DNA of 64,000 bases from Morchella semilibera (taxonomy: Eukaryota; Ascomycota; Pezizomycetes; Pezizales; Morchellaceae), in the NCBI GenBank assembly GCA_009192285.1, contig CM018603.1, positions 4,705,793 through 4,769,792 of the forward strand, read 5' to 3'. A program made the position numbers and the translations under genes. Under the pieces are notes generated by a model that saw only the letters and a program-made list of their open reading frames with translations, had not been told where the DNA came from and made no database searches. The stretch's first letter is position 1. The number at the start of each line of letters is the position of its first letter. Shown piece after piece: positions 34,206 through 45,642 of this stretch.

Positions 34206-35121
34206 TCAGACCCGGCTGATGCCCCCCTCAAAGACAACAACACACATGGCCCACCCTGTCCACTCACCCACCTTCCCTCGCTGCGGTAGGAGCACCGGCC
34301 CTCCCTCAGCCCCAAATCTCCCAGCCTCACCACTTACCCTCGCCACACTTCCACCACCTCTCCTAGTTACCAACTCAAATTCGACGCCATCTACGCTCAC
34401 TACCTGAGCTGGGGTCGACGCGGCCCTCCTCCTCCCACCGCCTGCTCGGCGCGGCGCACTCAACAGGTTCTGCACCATATGTAATGCCAGCGCGCTTTCA
34501 CCAACCAGAACATCCGTCCCCCTCGCGTGCTTTACCTCCATCTCAATCCATCTGCCGATCAATGCTCTGAGTGCCTCGATACTGCTTGCTGGAAGTATTT
34601 GAAGAGTGAGGGGGGGAAAGACAACAGTGTCGAAGGGGGAGGAGATGATGGTAACAGTGACTTCAAATGGGACGCTGTACAGCATGCTGGTGTCGAGTAC
34701 CTGGGAATCGTATGGAGTACGCTCATCGAAGTAGACAAAGGCAATGTGGCCAGCCAGGCGCGGCTTTTTGACCGCCCACTTGACAGCCTTGATACGCTTG
34801 TGCTGGAAGAATACGTGGACTGGTGGGCTCTCGCGGCGGAAAGCGACCTGAAGTTGCCTTGCAGCCTCCTAATTTCCACATTAGTATACTGAGGGTAGAC
34901 CCAGGAGGACAAACGACGGGGGGTGAGTAGTATACCAGCCAGCTGGAGGAAAGTTCAGCATGCGGGATACCGCAGATGGGGGCAGGGGCGGTCGGCTCTG
35001 GCGTGCGAGTACTCCGCTCATCTTGCAGTGTGATAGCAAGAAATGTGATTACTTCTGGGTTGTTGATTAAATGGGCTGGTATATGCTGTTCCTGCCAGCG
35101 TCTGGATTGAGAGTTCCCCAT
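34206..35121 (-). CDS. Orphan protein, probable N-myristoylation
   Basis: Two-exon gene. Exon 1 is 35121-34936, exon 2 34868-34206, 282 residues. The intron 34935-34869 (67 nt) has a GTATAC donor, TACTAAT branch and ATTAG acceptor, and is phase 0. Joined, the frame is unbroken, while unspliced all three frames are interrupted, so splicing is strongly supported. The N-terminus MGNSQS fits the N-myristoylation consensus (Gly2, Ser6), suggesting membrane attachment. Residues 60-170 form a compact alpha/beta-like region (VHVFFQHKRIKAVKWAVKK, GHIAFVYFDER, VPFEVTVTIIS). Residues 195-240 are Arg/Gly/Ala-rich. The ATG has a good context (AAGATGG). No family recognised. The repeating short beta-strands could suit a membrane-associated fungal protein. 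Confidence 0.6.
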
Positions 35122-36392
35122 CTTGATCGTATTAATGCTCAGGAGAAGTAGATAGAATTAGGCCCGAGTGGCGGGGCTAATTGCGGGTGGGGGAGCCTTT
35201 GTCAACTCTTAGTATAGTTCAGGTAGTGTTATGGTTTCTGCAAGTGTGAAGGGTGGAAGGGTTTGGGGAAAAATGGTGTTAAGGTGAGAGAATACAGTAG
35301 CCAACCGTGACCCGGTTATATGGGACTATTTTCACCTCCTGCGGGTAATTATACCACCCGTACACAAATCCGTATATGACTACTTCAATCTAAATCACAA
35401 ATCACTATACTTTCAAAACAGGCTGTCTAGCTGAGCAAATAGCTCCTTGAACTCTCCTCTAAACTAGGATTATCGCTCCAACACGCGATAAAGTAGTGAA
35501 CTCACGACCCTGGCGTCCGTATATAATCCCACGAGCACTGTGGTTAGGGCAACGTTGCATTTACACCCTTCCTTCGAACAAGAGGTCGCTCCTGACGCTG
35601 ACAAAACCATAAAGTAAAGGCTTTAGGAAAAGCGGCATTAAGGGACCCTAACCCTAAACATGACAAAAAAATATTTTCCTATTCACCTAACAAAAGGGCT
35701 ATGGCACACGAGAGGTGTTCAGGAGACCCACACCGACGCTGACCGAAGCCTCAAAGGTCCAGCTCTAGGGTCAGGGAACTAATACCTAGCCACAGTACTC
35801 GCGACAGTACATGCCCCATCTACCTAAGGCAATTATCAATTACCATTCAGGTTGTCAAGTTAGGTCTCCCGAAACCGTCCTCGTTTTCTCATTAAGTCCT
35901 CGACCCCCCAAGGCCAAGGGAAAAGACATTACTGCTAAGTGTAATATTTCATTGACCCCCCTTTTCCCCCAACCGTAACTTACAATCTCCACGTAATTGA
36001 TGAATAAGGGTGCGGGAGATCATCACCAAATATCACTCGTCCGGCCGGGGTCGGCTTTTCTGGGTTCTAAACACTAGATTCATACACGCATACAACAAGA
36101 AGGATATAGGTTAGGAATATTAGATTGTAGACCAGCCGCTACGGAGCTAGACCTTCTAAGGAAGCGCAACATTGAACACAAACTCGTGCCTGATAACCGA
36201 TATATATCGTTAGCCGTCATATGTATCCTGCTTTGTAGGGTACATATAGTTGCCGATCACAATCAAGCTTCCTGCGGTGAGTGATCCTAAGGTGAACTGG
36301 GAGGATTGCTCGATAAACGTAGACCAGTGATCCACACTAATGCTACAACCCTTACTATACATAATTCAATGCTCTGTTTAGAATTGCATTGC
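35122..36392. other. No gene recognised
   Basis: No gene recognised. Contains a short ACCCTAACCCTAAAC word near 35646, too short to call a telomeric tract. Confidence 0.35.
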
Positions 36393-36947
36393 CTACTCTG
36401 AACAAACCTTAATCTCCTTTGTTTCTTGTTTAATTGATCTGAGGGTTTCTATCTTCTGCCACGAGCTGATGAGCTCAAAGCCCAGTTTAATCCTTTCATG
36501 GTTTAGTCCGTGAATATGGGCGGAAACGACTCCTACTTTAAAGGATTCCCCCGGCGCAGGGCGCCTCAGATACTCGATACAGAGTCCTTCCACCTGCCGG
36601 CCCCTGGCAACCTCCCGGCCTATAGCTTGATAACGCCGATCAAGGTTCTTGTGCTCAACCTCCAGATTTGGGAGACTTGCTTCGAGACCACTACCATTGG
36701 CGGTGATGCCCTCTCCATCTGGCTGTATCTCAGCCTGTTGATCCAATGAACACTTTAGCTTTTTGCAGGATATTATGTTCCGCTGTCCTGAAGAACGCTT
36801 TCCCCGTTTGGGTTTGGTTGCCCCCCACCTAGTACATCCCCGCGTCTCCCCCTCGTAGTGAGTGCCATGATTACCAAAATTAGGGCTAATGTACTGTCTA
36901 GAATAATTGGGGTTATAGAAGAGGACAGCGGTGCTGATTGGAGTTTA
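36393..36947 (-). pseudogene. Exon-like orphan coding fragment
   Basis: Open for about 184 codons from an acceptor-like CTAAACTCCAATCAG near 36947 down to the stop at 36393, without an ATG at its beginning. The middle is basic (TKPKRGKRSSGQR), perhaps a nuclear targeting signal. The C-terminal 90 residues are helical and charged (YQAIGREVARGRQVEG). The composition is coding-like and all other frames are broken. It may be the last exon of a gene whose earlier exons I cannot find, or a gene fragment. Family unknown. Confidence 0.4.
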
Positions 36948-37007
36948 GACCTCCACTCCTTATGGGGGGGGAATCCTGACGCTTTATAGCTTTGATCTAG
37001 ATTGGCG

Positions 37008-37552
37008 TTAGCCTAAGGGCTTCTCAGGTAGGATCCACTTGCTCCCAGCATGGATAGGCACATTGAAGCAGGAGCTAGCTCCTTCCACAAACCTCATAAT
37101 CCTTCCAATGATCAAACTCTCCACGGCGTTATTTGTGCTTGCCACACCACCCCATATGACCGGTTGCCATAACATAGCCTTGCCCTTGAACAAAGGATTG
37201 TTTGGGACTCTTATTACTAAACAACACATGGTACCTCGCATGAGCGAGAACCCCTAGGTATAACATCGGCTATCACCTAACAACCTCAAAAGAGCGGATA
37301 GGAGAAAGGAAGCTCCTCAACCTTTGGTAAGATGCGTGGTGGATTCAATCTTTTCTCTCTTTCTAGTTGGATCTTGGTGAATTTGCTGTGGACAGGTCCT
37401 ACCGATCCTAGTTGATTCCCAACTTCAAGCCTCGGTACCGCAGATGGCGTATAAATAAATATATACTTAAGGCCTGGGTTTGAATTGCTAATGGCAGAAA
37501 GCGTCCCACAGAGTGTAGTGGAAGCCCCTCTACTCCATATGGGTTGGCACAC
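37008..37552. other. Uncertain open frames
   Basis: Frames on both strands (minus 37008-37241 and 37286-37552, plus 37039-37257) are open but contain no motif I recognise. They may be decayed transposon coding sequence. I cannot choose a strand. Confidence 0.25.
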
Positions 37553-37851
37553 CGGAAGTCTCTGTTACCCCTCATATCTTACAGCAGGAGTAGGTCATCC
37601 TACGACCCTTCGTACACTATGATAGTAAGTATACTTGTGCAGTGGAAAGAAAACATACTTCGTACTTGTTCCTCACAGAAGGCGATACATAATCGAGAAC
37701 AGGGATAGTGCTAGTATAATATTAGGTGAAATTACAATAGCCAAAAAGAGGGTATGGGTTAGTATGGTTGGGCAACTGCAGCACAGCGACAGGTAAAAAG
37801 CCACCAGACGCCTGCAAACCTTGCTTAGAAATAAGAGACATCAGCGTTGAC

Positions 37852-37912
37852 ACCCTGTGAACCCAACCCCGTGAACCCAACCCCGTGAACCCAACCCAAC
37901 CCCGTAAACTCA
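37852..37912. repeat. Minisatellite, 14-bp unit
   Basis: About four tandem copies of CCGTGAACCCAACC, the last degenerate. Confidence 0.75.
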
Positions 37913-37969
37913 AGGAAATGACAACGAATTACATGATGTATACTATAATGAGAGTTCAACAATGGGTTG

Positions 37970-38872
37970 GGGCCCCTTTTCTTCTAATACATTCCCTAAC
38001 TCTCCTAGGCATGCTCTCTATCAATCTCTTGAAGTCACCTCGATCAGTTGATCCCTTCTGGTAATAGGTGGATTTCTTTGGTTGATTCTGTATTTCATCT
38101 TTCTCCAGAAATTCTCAATAGGGTTCGGGTCTGGTGATTATGTAGGCCAAGATTCTTTGGATCTTTACCCGGTTTGTTGCTTTCTTCAAGTTAGCAACTA
38201 CAGATCCATGTATACTAGCATTATCTTCCATAACTATTGTTTCTCCATCCTGTCTGAAACTAGATTTATAAAAACGGTAAAGTTCTGGCACAATGATGAG
38301 CCTAATTATCACGGCGTACTACGGACTTCGCAGAAGAGGACGATATTCGAGAACGGGCTTTTCGGTTGCGGTGGTTTTTCTTGAGTTTTTGGCGTTTCTA
38401 CGGGTTTCTGTTACACGATGTTATGAGTCATGACTGTACAGGGATTAGGAGGGATATATATATGTTGCTACGGATCTTTCCTTTGTCTTTTTCCTTTTCT
38501 TTCTTTTCCTACATATTCTTCCTGTTATCAACCCTACGGTTTAGTTCTGTTTGTCTCTTGTCTTTAGCTCTGAATAAACGACATCATCATCCTAGTTCCG
38601 CCAAGGTTCTCCTGGACCTTCCATAGTACATCGCCTCGTTCATCGTCCATGACCGTAGTCCGTATCGTCTACTAGTATCTTCGTCTTCACGTCTTCGTAA
38701 GAGAGGCTATTTGGACCCTCTGTCCCACGAACCTGCTCCTCGGTTAGAATCCCTCGTCGTAGCTCCTTGTCTTCGTCCCTGCCTTGCTTCGGTTGTGTGC
38801 CTCGGCTCTCTTGTGTCTTGTCTCCGTATTGCTCCGTAACACTAATATAATCTGGTCCTTTGATACACCCAG
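37970..38872 (-). pseudogene. Tc1-like DDE transposase relic
   Basis: Minus-strand relic of a Tc1/mariner-type transposase. It reads GCIKGP, then after a solo LTR is removed (38307-38841) continues RLIIVPELYRFYK, then the second catalytic Asp in VMEDNASIHG. After a one-base frame change come PNPIENFWRKMKYRI, with the third acidic residue, and a C-terminal helix. The N-terminal DNA-binding part and the first Asp are lost at the junction with another LTR at 38873. Several stops are present. Such a protein would cut and paste a TA-flanked element. Confidence 0.8.
38307..38841 (-). mobile_element. Solo LTR, family B, copy 1
   Basis: 535 bp with ends TGTTACGG and CCGTGATA (minus strand), flanked by a perfect duplication CTAAT at 38302-38306 and 38842-38846. 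Inserted into the Tc1-like gene. Contains a TATATATA word, typical of this family. No internal retrotransposon region. Confidence 0.92.
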
Positions 38873-39180
38873 TGTGATGGAATAACCCGACGCAAAGTAG
38901 AAGACTCAAGAAGCACAGCCAGCACAACGAAGACACCGACGAAGACAAGGACAATGCCGGGCAGGCACAAGCATAGGCACCGGCAAGGGCAAAGGCAAGG
39001 ACAGAGGCAAAAGGGCGCAAGGCGGGGAGAGTGAGGACGGGATAGATCTCAACGAGAATGATGAGAGTTACTGTGGAATTCCTCTGAAGAAGACAGGATC
39101 TTGCGTGAGGAAAACTATGGCTGGAGCATAGGAGTATATTCCTATATACTGAGATAACAGAAAGACCAGACAGAGAGGAA
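38873..39180 (+). mobile_element. Truncated LTR, family C
   Basis: First half of a family C LTR (TGTGATGGAATAACCCGACG start). It breaks off at about 39180 and joins another repeat, so no target duplication can be defined. Confidence 0.8.
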
Positions 39181-39430
39181 AGTATGATTTTCAGCACTAA
39201 TACTGCGGCATGGTTTTGAAAAGACTTAATTTCGAAAAGACCTTTAATGGAACCCAAAAAGATAAAAAATATTATATTTGGTGCCCATTTAGAGCCTGTT
39301 AAGGCATAAGTAATAGTCTTTTGGAGAGAATCATATACGAAGGAAAAGAATTGTCAAAATCTGTAAGTAATACAGGGTTAGGGCCGGGGACTTAAAGATA
39401 TCACATTCTTCCTCTCCATCTCCACTAGGG
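39181..39430 (+). repeat. Dispersed repeat R4, copy 1
   Basis: About 240 bp related by eye to 49070-49320 in the opposite orientation. Shared words include ACTGCGGCATGGTTTT, GAATTGTCAAAA and CAGGGTTAGGG. No coding capacity and no defined ends. Could be the end of a larger DNA transposon. Confidence 0.6.
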
Positions 39431-39524
39431 TCCCGAGGATTACTCACTAGTAGGATACTATAAGTATAAAACATAGCTATTAACCAGTTATAAACTCTGG
39501 TATAATAGAAGAGAGTAAAATACT

Positions 39525-40247
39525 GTGTGGGGGATAGGATTACTTAAGCGAAAAATTTTCAACGCATTACCAAATAAATACAAACGATACCGTAACTACT
39601 CATTTCAGAGTGGTTGCAAAGGATACCAGCTAGAAACAAGCAACACAAACGCAAGAAGAAATGTAAGTAGTCTTGAAGAAGATATGCAATTATTATTTGA
39701 TAATAACCCTAATTGGTTGTTAGAATGGCTTTCAGATTTTCTTCAGATGATGAATCTAGTCTTTCATCAGCGAACTCAACTTGTGACTGGAGTCTCCCAT
39801 CAATCTCCTGTGTCTCCTGAGAGTCTCTTGAGACTCCGGAATATTTTTTGAGTCTCCTGAGGCTCAGGAGACATCGGGAGACAAATGAAGTCTTGCTGAT
39901 GTTTGCCTAATACAGAAAACTCTCTGTACGCCTTGCAGTCTGAAAGCTTTATTGAAGAAGCGTGCGGGACCTTTCTGAGTAATAAACAATCTTTGGAAGT
40001 GAGCGTTCAGCAGAATCAAAACCCTATACAGTATTTGATACAGTACACTGAGGAGTCGAAAAGAGATACAACTCACCTGACTATAAAAAGAAACAAGTTA
40101 TCAACTGGACCACAAGCAGGAATAGGTGGTAAACCTAGGGATAATGATGCAGATGAATTAACAGAAGTCAAGGATGGTATTATCCATTGTAAGTGGAACT
40201 ATCAATTACAGACTGACAACTTGAGGGTTGGCTGCGCGGCCAAATAG
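39525..40247 (+). other. Open frames ahead of the hAT gene
   Basis: Two plus-strand frames, 39525-39851 and 39903-40247, with no recognisable domain. A direct repeat of GAGTCTCC/CCTGAG words near 39790-39880 makes part of it low-complexity. They may belong to the 5' part of the hAT element. Confidence 0.3.
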
Positions 40248-41794
40248 AGATATAGTGCACCGACTAGAATCAAAGCTCACGCAATGAGTTGTGATTTCCT
40301 AACAAAAAAATTGAAGGAAGGTGTCCAACAAAGAATGCAAAAGAAATCATTGTCCCAACTGGTTGAAGGGATACAGACCGCTGTCGTTAAAAAGAAAGAG
40401 GAATTGTCGAAAACGAATAATTGTTGCCCGACATGTAAGCGTACGGGTTTTCTATTTATTAAGAAAACTTCAAAATTAAATCAATATTTCTTAACTTCTC
40501 CTAAAGTCGGTTTGTCTAAGCAATTGACAGCACAATTTGATTTAGCGATTGTCAAATTATTTGTTATAACAGGTATTCCACCGGATGTTCTTGACGATCC
40601 ATTCTTCAAGGATTGCATGTCTACTTTACGATCAGGTTATACTCCACCTTCTTCTGCCAGATTTCTTGAAAATCCACTTCCAAACGAAGCAACAAATGCA
40701 CGAGAGAAAGTACTCAAAATTGTTAGAGCGAAAAATATCTTACTCATAGTTTTGATGGTTGGGCGACTCCAAATGGTCTGAATATTTAAACTTCAACTAC
40801 TACTTTGCCAGACGGTCGATCCTTTACTATTGATGATCATCAACATTCGGGACAGAGTCATACTGGGGTTTTATTGCTAATATTGCTATTACGGTTAATA
40901 GCTTATGTATTCTTGTATCTATATATTTATGCTGATGGCTATTAGGATATTAAATGAGTTGGTTCAGATCTATACTCTGGTGTTTTATCCGACAATATAG
41001 GCAATACCAGAAAAGCTCGCCAACTTATTGTATTAGCATTTTCTAAAATCATGAACTTTCCTGATTCCACACATCACTTGAATGATACAATCAAAGATAT
41101 TGCCAAGTTCGATTTATCCTCTAAATGCATACGATATTCCGCTACAATTGCGAAATTTTTCAAAAAAAGTCCTATAGCAAATCGGAAACTCCAGGAAGCA
41201 TGATCCTTACATAATATCAAATCCGGTCTCGAAGGGATTTCTAAAACACACTTTTCAACATCATATTTTTGTTGCAACTCAGTTTTCCATTGTCTACCAG
41301 CGGTTACAGCTGTCTGCCATGGCACCTCTTCTCAGAATTTATTTCAACTCCATAACATATCCGGTCCCGGATATCTCCATAAGCTAGTTACTGATACTTG
41401 TGAATTGCATAACTTTGAAGACAATTTTCAGTTGCTAAATGCGATACTTAGTCCAATAGCACATGGGTTAAAATCTAATTAATCAAGACAAACTAATCCT
41501 CCTGATGTTTTCTGGACATAAATTAAAGCAGCTGCACAATTGAAAAATTTATTTACCAATCCGATTTGGAACCAACATAGTGGTATATTATTACGTTGCC
41601 TTCCTCACTCATTACAAACAACTATTGTTGATATTTTGAACAAACGGTATACCGAAATGATTGATTCCGCACCTACCGATGTGTAACTACTAGCTTTCTT
41701 CTTAAATCCATTTATGTTGTCATATTGTAATAGTTGTTACCAAATTAACTGTAAAGGGATATCTCAGAAGTCACTAAGATATGGCTAATGCTAA

Positions 41795-42426
41795 TGTGAC
41801 GGAGTAACCCGACGCAAAGAAGAAGATGACAATGATGACGCAGAAGAACTCGAGGAGCACAGTCTACGTAACGAGGAGACCGACGAAGACAGAGGCAACA
41901 CCAGCCAGGCACAAGTACAGGCACAGGCGAAGGCAAAGGTAAGGACAAAGGCACAAGAGCACAGAGCAGGGAGAGTGAGGACCGAATGGACCTCAACAGG
42001 GACGATAAAGAGTACTATGAGTTTCCTCTTGTCAGAGGAGCGAATCTGCGGTGCAAGAGGCTATGGCTTAGAAATAGGAGTAAATTCCTATATACTGGAA
42101 TAACAGGAAGATGAGACAGAGAGAAAAGAAAGAAAGAACTAAGGAAAACATCTATCCCCGCTATTTAACATACCTCCTCCACCAGTCCGCCAAGACTACA
42201 TATCATCATCCCCAGAATCCCATAGAAACCCGTCGCTACCACACCTCGTAATCCTCCCCACCATCTCCGCTATTTACATTACCAATCCATCACGCCATCG
42301 AACCTCCTAGAAACCTATGACGACACCCTCCACCTCACGTTCCCTGCTCTCGCTTAACATTTTCCCAACAACCACAACCGTGCCTGCCCACCGAACTGTC
42401 GGGACAGATGCCAAGACGCCGGGACA
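41795..42426 (+). mobile_element. Solo LTR, family C, copy 2
   Basis: 632 bp, ends TGTGACGG and CCGGGACA, flanked by a perfect GCTAA duplication (41790-41794, 42427-42431). Inserted in the gypsy-family LTR. Contains purine-rich GGCAAA-like repeats and a run of adenines and guanines. Confidence 0.93.
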
Positions 42427-42683
42427 GCTAAGCGATAGTTCTGTAGCTTTTTAAACTTGTAATATTGTAGACCGGATTCCGTTCGCTTGAGAGGATGATG
42501 ATTCCCCTAAGACGACGGGAATCCTACTAGCTATTTATACATAAAGACCCCCCTTAAACCCGTTAACTCCTCCAATAGCAAATCTCCCGCAATGCCTCCG
42601 CTACTGCTCCGATTTCCTACGAGGTGGGGTAAACAAGGGTCCACTCATAGGGTGTGGTAGTGGTTGCCGAGTTGTAGCCGAAC

Positions 42684-43336
42684 TATCACGGCGTACTACG
42701 GACTTCGCGGAGGAGGAGGATATTGGAGAATAGGGTTTCGGGTATAAGGTTTCTTTTGGGTTCTTGGAGTTTCTATAGGTTTCCGTTACACGATCTTATG
42801 AGTCTTGACTGTACAGGGATTAGGAGGAGTATATATACGTTGCTACGGATCTTCCCTTTGTTCTTTTCTTTCTCTTTCTTTTCCTACGTGTTCTTCCTGT
42901 TATCAACCCTACGGTTTAGTTTCGTCCTCGTTCGGTGTCTGTAGTTCTGAATATATTACGTCATAACCATAGTCGTGCCAAGGCCTGAAGGGTCTTCCAT
43001 AGTACCTCGCTTCGTCCTCACCTCGCTTCGTCCTTGTCTTCGTCTCGCTTCGCTCAAGACCTGAAGGGTCTTCCATAGTACCTCGCTTCGTCCTCGCCTC
43101 GCTTCGTCCTTGTCTTCATCTCGCTTCGCTCATCCATAGTCCATGACCGTAGTCCGCGTCGTCTACTGGTATCTTCGTCTCCACGTCTTTGTCAGAGAGG
43201 CCATCTGGACCCTCTGCCCTACAACTCTGCTCCTCGGTTAAGTTCTCTCGCCCTCGTCCCTTGCTTTCGTCCTCGCTCTTGCCTCGGTTGTGTACCTCGG
43301 CCCTCTTGCCAGTTGTCTCCGTGTTGCTCCGTAACA
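42684..43336 (-). mobile_element. Solo LTR, family B, copy 2
   Basis: 653 bp on the minus strand, flanked by CGAAC and TGAAC, a duplication with one CpG-to-TpG change. It is longer than copy 1 because of an internal duplication of about 73 bp at 42984-43133, rich in CTCGCTTCGTC. Inserted in the gypsy-family LTR. Confidence 0.9.
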
Positions 43337-43994
43337 TGAACCCCGCTTCTGGGCGTACGTCACTCTTCCCTTGCGCCGTCATACTAGGACAATCCCATTG
43401 TGCTACTAGTACCGCACTTCCAAGCAATCCTGTAACACTAACTTCAATAGATTACCAAAGATTATCGATCCTAAAATTGGGTACCCGTCAAGCGCCAACA
43501 GAGCTACACAAAAAAAACCTCCCAAAAGCTCTTCGAATACTTAATATTGAAACCGGTGCAGTCAGAATCAATATTATGACTCAAATAATGAGTCAATTGG
43601 AAGCATAGGAAAATAATGCTATCCATTTGAGAAACACAATCAAGATTCTGAATCTTATCTTTTATAGTGGTAATCATTACTATATGATTGACGGCCAAAT
43701 ATTTTATCAGTATATACTTTATATCAATATCATTTTGTACAATTCTAATGAATAGGATTTAGGAAATTGCTATTAAAACTTTCAGTGTAACACCAACATC
43801 AGCGAACGATGAACGTACAGCTTCAATAACTTGAATGGGTTGGTATAATTCTTCCAGACGTAGAAGAGTGGATACCAGCACACTTATGAACTTTGGAAGA
43901 AAAATCTATTCAATTCAACAATTCAAGCACATGACCGAACAGTGAATTTAAATGACTATTAATAAAAAGTTCCCCCATTAAGGTTGAGAATATA

Positions 43995-44330
43995 TTGCAA
44001 CACTCGGAAGCTGTACACAATAAACTAACTGAAGAGATCGATTATTGGTTTTCGCCATTCTTATCAACTCTGTCAATAATATGTCACTCAAATACGTCCG
44101 AACCGATTTTACAACAAGACACACTTTATTTCAATTCTTTTTCAAATACACTATTAGTATTTTCCTGCGAGAAAATTGTTCAACTATCACTTGTCAGATG
44201 GGATTTGGAAGATAACGAAATAATTAAATCTGATGCTTCCGAGAAAAAAGGGCAAAGGGTATTAGAAGAACCAGATATGGATAGCTGGCCAGTAGCGGAA
44301 GCTTGGGAGATATATACTAAAAGCCAATAG
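43995..44330 (+). other. Open frame after the hAT gene
   Basis: 111-codon plus frame with no recognisable domain. The C-terminus is acidic (RWDLEDNEI, EEPDMDSWPVAEAWE). Possibly the hAT C-terminal tail or a second transposon gene. Uncertain. Confidence 0.3.
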
Positions 44331-44572
44331 GTTACGATTATTGGACTAAACTATCTTTATAAATTCAATTTTTGGAATCTCATTCCCACATTGTTTCCTC
44401 CAATAATTCCTCAAGCTTATCTTTTGAAAACTCCCCTGCCCTCTCATATTTCTTTCAATCTTGAGTTTTGCTGCACCTTTCGTTGAAGCCCGCTTTGCTT
44501 TCCTAGAATTTAATGCTCTCCATTGTGCTGAACTAACTCTTTCCTGTTCCCTTTTTTACTCGGCTGATATTG

Positions 44573-44905
44573 TTAGTACATAGATGTTTTGGTATACAGG
44601 GGACACATGCCACAATGCTTGCTATATCTTAATTTTTTAAGAGCATCATTTGCCTCTTTATGTTTTGTATCTTTAGTAGCAAAATAGCGAAGATGTTGCC
44701 AAACAGCCATATGGGTTTCAAGCCGGTGATTGAAGTCCTTTAAGCATACCGGGCAATTTTGAAACTCAGGCTGTAAATACATGGATTTGAATTTTTCATA
44801 AGGATTGGGTACTGAAGGTGGGGTTGGAACTGAAGATTTCAAAGGCTTCCTCCTGATTCTGCCTGTAGCTGTATACAGCCGGCTCTTGTTATAGTGATAC
44901 TTCAT
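44573..44905 (-). other. Open frame with C2H2-like motif
   Basis: 110-codon minus frame. Residues 55-80 contain C-P-V-C-L-K-D-F followed by H-M-A-V-W-Q-H, which resembles a BED or C2H2 zinc finger. Its first codons lie inside the MITE at 44876-45060, so the true start is unclear. It could be a transposon-derived zinc-finger gene. Confidence 0.35.
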
Positions 44906-45060
44906 ATAGTGATACTCTCGTTATAAGGATAACAATCGCCGGTCCCGAAATACCCTTTTACCAGTATCTCCTTACTTCTTATAGTGATACTCGCCTTATA
45001 AGAATATATTCAGCACAGATTTTTCGGTGCCAACCGTATTCTTATATCGAGAGGCGGCTG
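44876..45060. mobile_element. Pogo-type MITE
   Basis: 185-bp element flanked by TA on both sides. Its ends are CAGCCGGCTCTTG and, inverted, CAGCCGCCTCTCG, followed by TATA-rich sequence with repeats of TTATAGTGATAC. The terminal CAG-CTCT-TATA pattern is that of pogo/Tigger elements with a TA target. Confidence 0.75.
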
Positions 45061-45184
45061 TAGCCATCAGGTGCAGCGCTGGTGTCGGGCTTTGGGGTTG
45101 ACATTGTTGAGAGATTGCTAGTCAACGCAAACATGATCCACATATAAAGTTGATCAACGGTAACATGATCTGCAAACGAGCACA

Positions 45185-45375
45185 ACAACAGCGCGACCCG
45201 ACACCCCAACGCGACCCTCCACTCCAGAACATTCCTCTACCACACCCCATCGCAACCCTCCACCCACCCTTCACCCCAGCGCAACCCTCCAGCACAACCC
45301 TACACCACCACCATCACACCCCCAACCCTATAACACTACCACACCCCAGTGCAATCCTATACCACTACCCCCAGT
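45185..45375 (+). repeat. Degenerate CA-rich minisatellite
   Basis: Tandem variations of CACCCCAGCGCAACCCTCCA-like words, about seven irregular units. No gene. Confidence 0.6.
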
Positions 45376-45642
45376 TATAAACTCCGGTTTCCAATAGCAC
45401 AAGTATCTTGCCCTGTTTGATACACGGTCTCGAGTATTTAACGGCACCCTAATCTCCACACCTCCATCTCCACGCCTCCATCTCCACACCTTCATTTCTA
45501 CATCTTTATCTATACGGCTCCATCTCTACGGCTTCATCTACACCCTCACCCAATCAATCATCATCATTAGAATACAAGCTAATTGGTAAATTAGGCACCC
45601 AATCCAGCAAATCCAGCAAATCCAGCAAATCCAGCACCCAAT

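Larger units (their letters stand above)
41750..43437 (-). mobile_element. Solo LTR of gypsy family, twice invaded
   Basis: Minus-strand LTR of the same family as 22256-22648, running from TGTAAAGGG at 41750 to GTAACA at 43437. The flanks carry TTAAC and CTAAC, an imperfect 5-bp duplication with one C/T change. It is split by a family C LTR (41795-42426) and a family B LTR (42684-43336). Net LTR length without these and their duplications is about 393 bp. It shows more C/T changes than the intact element. Confidence 0.92.
40284..43960 (+). pseudogene. hAT transposase relic
   Basis: Plus-strand relic of a hAT-family transposase. Near 40420 a C-x2-C (CCPTCKRTG) may be part of a zinc finger. 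Then come FDLAIVKLFVITGIPPDVL and the following helices (40530-40680), and the first catalytic segment D-G-W-A-T-P-N-G near 40754. A long degraded core runs to about 41690 (DIKVGSD-like, NIGNTRKA). A nested LTR block interrupts at 41750-43437. The typical C-terminal dimerisation segment is at about 43790-43890 (SANDERTAS, RRRRVDTSTL). Stops and shifts occur throughout, so it is dead. The insertion of the LTR with a TTAAC/CTAAC duplication shows the gene predates it. Confidence 0.8.

Noticed and set aside
37039-37257. Hydrophobic plus-strand frame
   Set aside because: The opposite strand is equally open; no motif; could not choose a strand.
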